A DNA stretch of 6,908 bases. Origin: Verrucomicrobiales bacterium (lineage in GTDB: Bacteria > Verrucomicrobiota > Verrucomicrobiia > Limisphaerales > RI-55). The position numbers and the translations under genes were made by a program. The DNA lies in assembly GCA_003484235.1 (NCBI GenBank), contig DNDP01000037.1, forward strand, positions 16,916 through 23,823, read 5' to 3'. Below, piece after piece: positions 6,201 through 6,908 of this stretch; position 1 is the stretch's first letter, and each line of letters opens with the position of its first letter. The notes below the pieces were generated by a model that was not told the DNA's origin, did no database searches, and saw nothing but the letters and a program-made list of their open reading frames with translations.

Positions 6201-6908
6201 CGGCGTCGTCTGATCCAGCTTCACAAAGCGGCCGGTGATCGTGCCGGTCGAGCCAAGCCGCAGCGTCACCGTGCCGGTGGCGTTGGCGCCCACGGTGACG
6301 CCGCCGCGCGAGAACACGCGCGTCGAGGCCTCGGTGAACTGCGCGCACACGGCGTAGCGGCCTTCCCACAGGTTGTCGAAGCGCACCCGGCCATCGACGT
6401 CGGCGAACAGGCTGACACGGCCGTCGAAGGGATACGTGCCGTGCTCCAAGTCAACCTGTGCGCCCACCGCCGGCTGGCCGTTGCCGCGCAGGACGGTCAC
6501 CTCGACGGCGGAATTCTTCGTGAGGAGGTGCACATCGACCTGGTTGGTGATCCCGGCCGCGAGCCGGATGAAGGTCAACCCGCGCAACCCGCTGACGTCA
6601 TCGATCGCCTCGACGCGATAGCCACGCGCCGGCAGCGTGATCTGCGTGTCAAACATTCCGTTGGTGCCGGTCTGGATTTCGTAGTCCCCGGAAAAGTTGA
6701 TCTTTACCCGCACCCCCTCGCCCACCAGCGACCCGTCGGGATTCAACACGCGACCGACCAGCCGGCCGTTGAAGTCCTGAATCGGCGGGAATCGCAGCAC
6801 CACGTTCGTCACGTTCGGATCGAACTCGGTGGTGAAACCGCTCGTACTGATCACAGTGGGATAGAACGGCGAGGCGGCCTGCACACCCCACTGACCGGTC
6901 AGCAACTG
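1..6908 (-). CDS. Giant multidomain extracellular/cell-surface protein, partial at both ends
   Basis: A single reading frame on the minus strand stays open across the entire window (2,302 codons, no stop) and gives a coherent modular protein throughout, so I see no frameshift. Neither a start nor a stop lies inside; the few internal methionines fall within domains and are not plausible starts. Modules in N-to-C order are seven carboxypeptidase-regulatory-like domains, two Big_5-type Ig domains, three Ig-like segments, a third Big_5-type domain, an Ig-like segment, an Asp-rich calcium loop, a cadherin/Ig-like segment, a cluster of calcium loops, and glycine-rich SRIDVS modules. One cysteine (residue 188) and few lysines and methionines are seen. 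No enzyme motif, transmembrane helix or sorting signal is visible, but both termini are missing. Such proteins are usually exported adhesins, stalks or matrix proteins; that role is inferred. The name 'carboxypeptidase regulatory-like' describes a fold and does not imply peptidase activity. Confidence 0.96.
300..1073 (-). repeat. Glycine-rich SRIDVS module, copy 2
   Basis: Residues about 1946-2203. The head ends D-N-A-W-L-T-H-P, then T-N-S-R-I-D-V-S-G-R-G-Y-L-G-G (signature at bases 831-866), D-G-W-T-G-R-T-L-G-N, G-G-S-Y-G-G-L-G, R-D-P-N-E-V-G-S-G-G-G, S-G-G-G-L-V-R-L, I-L-A-N-G-G, S-W-G-G-G-G-S-G-G-G-I-K-L, I-R-A-N-G-G-N-A-G-G-T-Q-P-G-G-G-G-G-G-R-I-A and G-T-I-F-T-Q. The block order is the same as copy 1. 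The S-W-G-G-G-G stretch is encoded here by mixed GGC codons without a long G run. Confidence 0.9.
790..872. repeat. Direct DNA repeat, partner of bases 1-83
   Basis: This stretch, encoding the signature of copy 2, is a direct DNA repeat of bases 1-83, which encode copy 3. By hand I count about 68 identical bases of 83, and the first 22 bases (1-22 and 790-811) are identical. The offset is 789 bases (263 codons), in frame. Most differences cluster in the variable loop after Y-L-G. It is a coding repeat within the giant gene, not a mobile element. Confidence 0.88.
1074..1358 (-). other. Inserted domain between glycine-rich copies 1 and 2
   Basis: Residues about 1851-1945. This stretch has no counterpart between copies 2 and 3 apart from its first strand (Q-L-I-I-A-G-G, compare T-I-V-V-R-G-T). 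It reads R-G-A-L-I-G-Q-R-V, then G-Q-R-F-R-V-T-G-N, V-I-F-T-D-P-A-D-G-R-L-T, and V-A-T-I-G-T-T-Y-R-A. The order 'G-x-x-V ... Q-x-F-x-V-x-x-N ... I-x-x-D-P-x-x-G-x-L-T ... G-x-x-Y-x' resembles a short beta-barrel-like motif that I recall from other large secreted bacterial proteins, but I cannot name the family. Confidence 0.55.
1359..2108 (-). repeat. Glycine-rich SRIDVS module, copy 1
   Basis: Residues about 1601-1850. In order: a beta-rich head ending T-L-I-L-T-N-G-A-V-L-T-H; the signature S-R-I-D-V-S-A-K-G-Y-L-G (bases 1890-1925); G-R-T-L-G-N; G-G-S-Y-G-G; R-D-P-N-E-L-G-S-G-G-G; N-G-G-G-L-V-R-I; V-L-A-N-G-G-N-G-G-S-W-G-G-G-G-S-G-G-G-I-K-L; L-R-A-N-G-G-N-A-G-G-T-Q-P-G-G-G-G-G-G-R-I-A; and a closing G-T-I-Y-L-R. 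All the same blocks recur in copy 2. The alternation of L-V-R-I/I-K-L/R-I-A strands with glycine-rich turns suggests a repetitive beta or polyglycine fold, which is inference. This copy holds the ten-base G tract (bases 1591-1600). Confidence 0.9.
1591..1600 (-). repeat. Ten-base G homopolymer in the coding strand
   Basis: Ten consecutive C on the + strand, so ten G in the coding sequence, spanning a Trp codon and three Gly codons in the S-W-G-G-G-G block of copy 1. The frame is intact on both sides at this length. Copy 2 encodes the same residues with GGC codons and has no such run. Tracts of this type can slip during replication; at this length it is also a place where a sequencing or assembly error could hide. 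Confidence 0.95.
2109..2360 (-). other. Cluster of thrombospondin type 3-like calcium loops
   Basis: Residues about 1517-1600. Four Asp-rich loops are seen: D-L-D-L-D-G-V-P-D, D-I-D-G-D-G-L-A-N-A-D-E, D-T-D-G-D-G-R-S-D-A-A-E and D-T-D-G-D-G-V-P-D-G-F-E. Three are followed by the characteristic spacer (G-T-D-P-R-K-P, T-N-P-L-V-A, G-L-D-P-T-N). The D-x-D-G-D-G core supplies carboxylates at the calcium-binding positions. In large secreted proteins of Verrucomicrobiota and related phyla such clusters commonly join beta-sandwich stalks to terminal modules, which is the position here, just before the glycine-rich repeats. Confidence 0.93.
2361..2690 (-). other. Cadherin/Ig-like segment between the calcium loops
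   Basis: Residues about 1407-1516. It begins P-P-V-I-T-V-T-N-Y-V-E-L-V-E-G, passes through I-P-F-D-V-T-D-A-E-T-P-T-R-V-W-A and ends with Y-L-R-A-R-D-P-F-G-L-A-A-T-N-V-I-T-V. The V-x-D-A-E-T-P and A-R-D-x-F-G turns resemble cadherin-like or bacterial Ig domains. It is flanked on both sides by Asp-rich calcium loops, consistent with a calcium-dependent rod. Confidence 0.55.
2691..2765 (-). other. Thrombospondin type 3-like calcium loop (single)
   Basis: Residues about 1382-1406. It reads D-V-D-S-D-G-D-G-L-T-N-A-E-E-L-A-R-G-W-D-P. The D-x-D-x-D-G-D-x-x-x-x-x-E-E spacing is that of EF-hand-like/TSP3 calcium loops, and the 'G-W-D-P' tail is the usual G-T-D-P partner. It stands alone between two beta-sandwich segments and probably acts as a calcium-stiffened hinge. 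Confidence 0.85.
2766..3041 (-). other. Ig-like beta-sandwich segment 4
   Basis: Residues about 1290-1381. It carries the strands L-L-V-L-E-V-E, F-A-K-A-R-F-L-V-D-D and I-N-F-R-A-E-A-L-D-D-A-D-T-K, ending in R-V-K-V-F-A-G-D. The 'F-R-A-x-A-x-D-D' turn is Ig-like. It leads straight into the first Asp-rich loop. Family not recognised. Confidence 0.5.
3042..3362 (-). other. SbsA-like Ig module (Big_5 type) C
   Basis: Residues about 1183-1289. This is the clearest Big_5 copy: T-A-P-T-I-V-S-V-V-P-A-A-G-S-T-S-V-D-I, then L-R-V-V-F-S-E-A-L-D-T-N-T-V-N-A-T-T-F, V-T-I-D-P as the central strand, L-I-P-E-T-A-Y-R-L-V-I, V-A-D-L-A-G-N-V-L and a closing N-E-F-Q-T. It is separated from copies A and B by three other Ig-like segments, so the order is A-B-x-x-x-C rather than a simple tandem. 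Confidence 0.88.
3363..3680 (-). other. Ig-like beta-sandwich segment 3
   Basis: Residues about 1077-1182. It parallels the preceding segment: R-P-T-L-A-I-T-G-P opening, V-P-V-T-V-Q-L-N-D-N-F-G-V-T-S-V-Q-L in the middle, and L-S-L-T-A-R-D-A-A-G-N-D-S as the last turn before the T-L-P-L-R-L strand. The two segments probably arose by tandem duplication. Confidence 0.63.
3681..3977 (-). other. Ig-like beta-sandwich segment 2
   Basis: Residues about 978-1076. It opens P-P-T-V-Q-F, has V-V-V-D-V-T-A-T-D-D-S-G-I-S-E-V-K-A-I-V, and ends R-I-F-A-E-A-K-D-D-V-G-L-S-S. The V-D-V-T-A-T-D-D-S-G-I motif is typical of Ig-like domains in large secreted bacterial proteins (Big_7/Big_9 style). The exact family is uncertain. 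Confidence 0.63.
3978..4253 (-). other. Ig-like beta-sandwich segment 1
   Basis: Residues about 886-977. The alternating hydrophobic pattern (V-P-V-E-A-L-L-A-V, V-S-V-R-F-T, T-I-R-A-I-A-T-D-Q-Y-G-N-D-G, L-V-I-A-V) is that of a bacterial Ig-like domain in which the A-T-D-x-x-G-N turn precedes the last strand. I cannot assign a single family with confidence. Confidence 0.6.
4254..4565 (-). other. SbsA-like Ig module (Big_5 type) B
   Basis: Residues about 782-885, directly after module A. It opens N-D-P-P-V-L-L-S-L-F-P-T-N-S-A-V, continues V-P-R-L-S-F-N-E-S-L (a variant of F-S-E-x-L with Asn for Ser), then L-S-F-I-P-E-D-L-L-K-P-N-S-L-Y-T-L-T-V, V-L-D-L-A-G-N and a closing T-A-T-F-A-T. The L-D-L-A-G-N turn is a standard family landmark. 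Confidence 0.83.
4566..4937 (-). other. SbsA-like Ig module (Big_5 type) A
   Basis: Residues about 658-781. It has the Big_5 landmarks: an opening V-x-P-A-D-x-A-V-E-V-P, then V-L-L-E-F-S-E-A-L (the 'F-S-E-x-L' hallmark), N-T-N-G-I-Y-L, a L-T-L-T-P-x-x-P-L strand, Y-E-L-V-V-I-A-G-D-L and a closing F-V-A-R-F-K-T. It is longer than the usual roughly 100 residues because of a G/D/R-rich loop (around residues 753-770) before the last strand. Domains of this type are structural parts of S-layer and large secreted proteins. Confidence 0.82.
4941..5204 (-). other. Carboxypeptidase-regulatory-like module 7
   Basis: Residues about 569-656, the last of the tandem array. It opens G-A-I-T-G-R-L-V-R-A-D-G-V-T-P-V, has the D-A-N-G-R-F-T-F-T-A-V-P-L-G-E-F-D-L turn, and ends with a L-D-L-G-D-L-V-F strand. 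The next residues, D-E-A-F-P-A-V, lead straight into the first Big_5-type domain. The opening is nearly the same as module 3 (G-x-I-T-G-R), which suggests duplication within the array. Confidence 0.86.
5205..5465 (-). other. Carboxypeptidase-regulatory-like module 6
   Basis: Residues about 482-568. A strong match: V-A-G-T-V-V-G-S-D-G-T-T-P-V-D-G-A-E-V-V-I, then G-A-D-G-R-F-S-F-T-D-V-P-V-G-N-Y-L-L and closing D-D-V-T-L-R-L. All the family landmarks (opening glycine, D-G-T-T-P-V turn, G-A-x-V strand, D-G-R-F-x-F turn, V-P-x-G-x-Y) are in order and correctly spaced. Confidence 0.87.
5466..5717 (-). other. Carboxypeptidase-regulatory-like module 5
   Basis: Residues about 398-481. It opens S-L-P-V-K-V-V-R-D-D-G-V-T-P-A, with T-V-F-L-G-S as the second strand, D-E-Q-G-M-V-R-F-D-N-L-A-L-R-S-Y-T-L as the turn, and A-P-V-T-L-R-L-P-G closing it. 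The usual G-x-Y is replaced by R-S-Y, and the opening lacks the first glycine, so it is a slightly degenerate copy. The V-R-F-D-N-L block is shared with module 2, which may mean that these two copies are more closely related. Confidence 0.75.
5718..6002 (-). other. Carboxypeptidase-regulatory-like module 4
   Basis: Residues about 303-397. It opens E-I-N-G-Y-V-I-D-S-Y-G and has P-G-A-T-V-R-V, then G-P-D-G-R-F-S-V-P-G-S-P-V-G-N-F-T-I and a closing V-N-V-Q-L-Q-P strand. The stretch before the last strand is rich in Gly, Ser and Asn (around residues 363-385), unlike the other modules, and is probably a flexible loop. This is the longest of the seven modules because of that insertion. Confidence 0.8.
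6003..6245 (-). other. Carboxypeptidase-regulatory-like module 3
   Basis: Residues about 222-302. A textbook example: G-T-I-T-G-R-F-V opens it, T-T-P-V-E-G-A-Q-V-T-V follows, then D-F-D-G-R-F-R-F-D-G-V-P-L-G-T-Y-S-L (turn at bases 6111-6146), and a V-D-V-L-L-V closing strand. It abuts modules 2 and 4 with no linker, the packing expected for a rigid rod of small sandwiches. No peptidase residues are present; in secreted bacterial proteins the fold is structural or ligand-binding. Confidence 0.85.
6246..6512 (-). other. Carboxypeptidase-regulatory-like module 2
   Basis: Residues about 133-221. The core is the turn D-V-D-G-R-V-R-F-D-N-L-W-E-G-R-Y-A-V, equivalent to the family's D-G-x-F-x-F-x-x-V-P-x-G-x-Y motif, followed by a closing T-V-T-L-R-L strand. 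It has the only cysteine seen in the window (residue 188, bases 6345-6347), in the strand after the G-R-Y turn. The opening strand is V-E-V-T-V-L-R-G-N-G-Q-P-A-V-G-A, closer to the Ig-like Big_1/SpaA style than to a strict G-x-V start, so this module could be assigned to a neighbouring beta-sandwich family. Confidence 0.72.
6516..6773 (-). other. Carboxypeptidase-regulatory-like module 1 (divergent)
   Basis: Residues about 46-131. It opens with F-N-G-R-L-V-G-R-V and N-P-D-G, has the mid-module turn T-N-G-M-F-D (residues around 83-88), and continues as a G-Y-R-V-E-A strand. This is the order of the seven-strand beta-sandwich of the family: G-x-V opening strand, D-G turn, N/D-G-x-F turn, then G-Y-x-V. 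The 45 residues before it (to the right edge) look like the end of an earlier domain, ending in a V-V-L-R-F-P-P strand, so the array may extend beyond the window. It matches the consensus less well than modules 3, 6 and 7. Confidence 0.65.

Noticed and set aside
4941..6773. Peptidase function suggested by the carboxypeptidase-regulatory-like modules.
   Set aside because: The modules are only the accessory beta-sandwich fold; no zinc-ligand or catalytic motif of a carboxypeptidase is seen in the window.
6649..6891. Short minus-strand frame near the right edge that could be taken as the 5' end of a gene.
   Set aside because: It is in another frame from the continuous gene, and the bases are fully explained as the first carboxypeptidase-regulatory-like module and the strand before it.

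Overview
The whole window is one protein-coding region. Read on the minus strand in the frame whose codons start on + positions divisible by 3, it is open from the first to the last base: 2,302 complete codons without a stop. It enters at the right edge and leaves at the left edge, so the start codon, any signal peptide and the C-terminus are all outside. Residue numbers below count from the right edge (residue 1 = bases 6906-6908). There is no intergenic space, RNA gene, promoter, terminator, insertion sequence or CRISPR array in the window.

The product is a giant modular protein, almost certainly exported and extracellular or cell-surface. In N-to-C order (right to left) it has seven tandem carboxypeptidase-regulatory-like beta-sandwich modules (about residues 46-656), two SbsA-like (Big_5 type) Ig modules (658-885), three further Ig-like segments (886-1182), a third Big_5-type module (1183-1289), and another Ig-like segment (1290-1381). 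A single thrombospondin-type-3-like Asp-rich loop follows (1382-1406), then a cadherin/Ig-like segment (1407-1516) and a cluster of Asp-rich calcium-loop repeats (1517-1600). The last part is a glycine-rich repeat region (1601 to the left edge) with two full modules and the start of a third, each carrying an S-R-I-D-V-S-x-[RK]-G-Y-L-G signature. One cysteine is seen in all 2,302 residues, which fits an exported protein without disulfides.

The organism is probably a GC-rich, environmental bacterium of the Verrucomicrobiota (Pedosphaera/Limisphaerales-like), with Planctomycetota the main alternative. This rests on the domain mix, the frequent Thr-Asn and Thr-Asn-Gly tracts, the Asp-rich loops and the glycine-rich module style. 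It is an inference from style, not from a marker gene.

The modules suggest a long stalk: beta-sandwich repeats give reach, calcium loops act as stiff or switchable joints, and the glycine-rich repeats may form a distinct terminal fold or adhesive region. No catalytic domain is visible. The best candidate for something little described is the glycine-rich module, which has a conserved non-glycine signature, a variable inserted domain and a ten-base G tract in one copy only.
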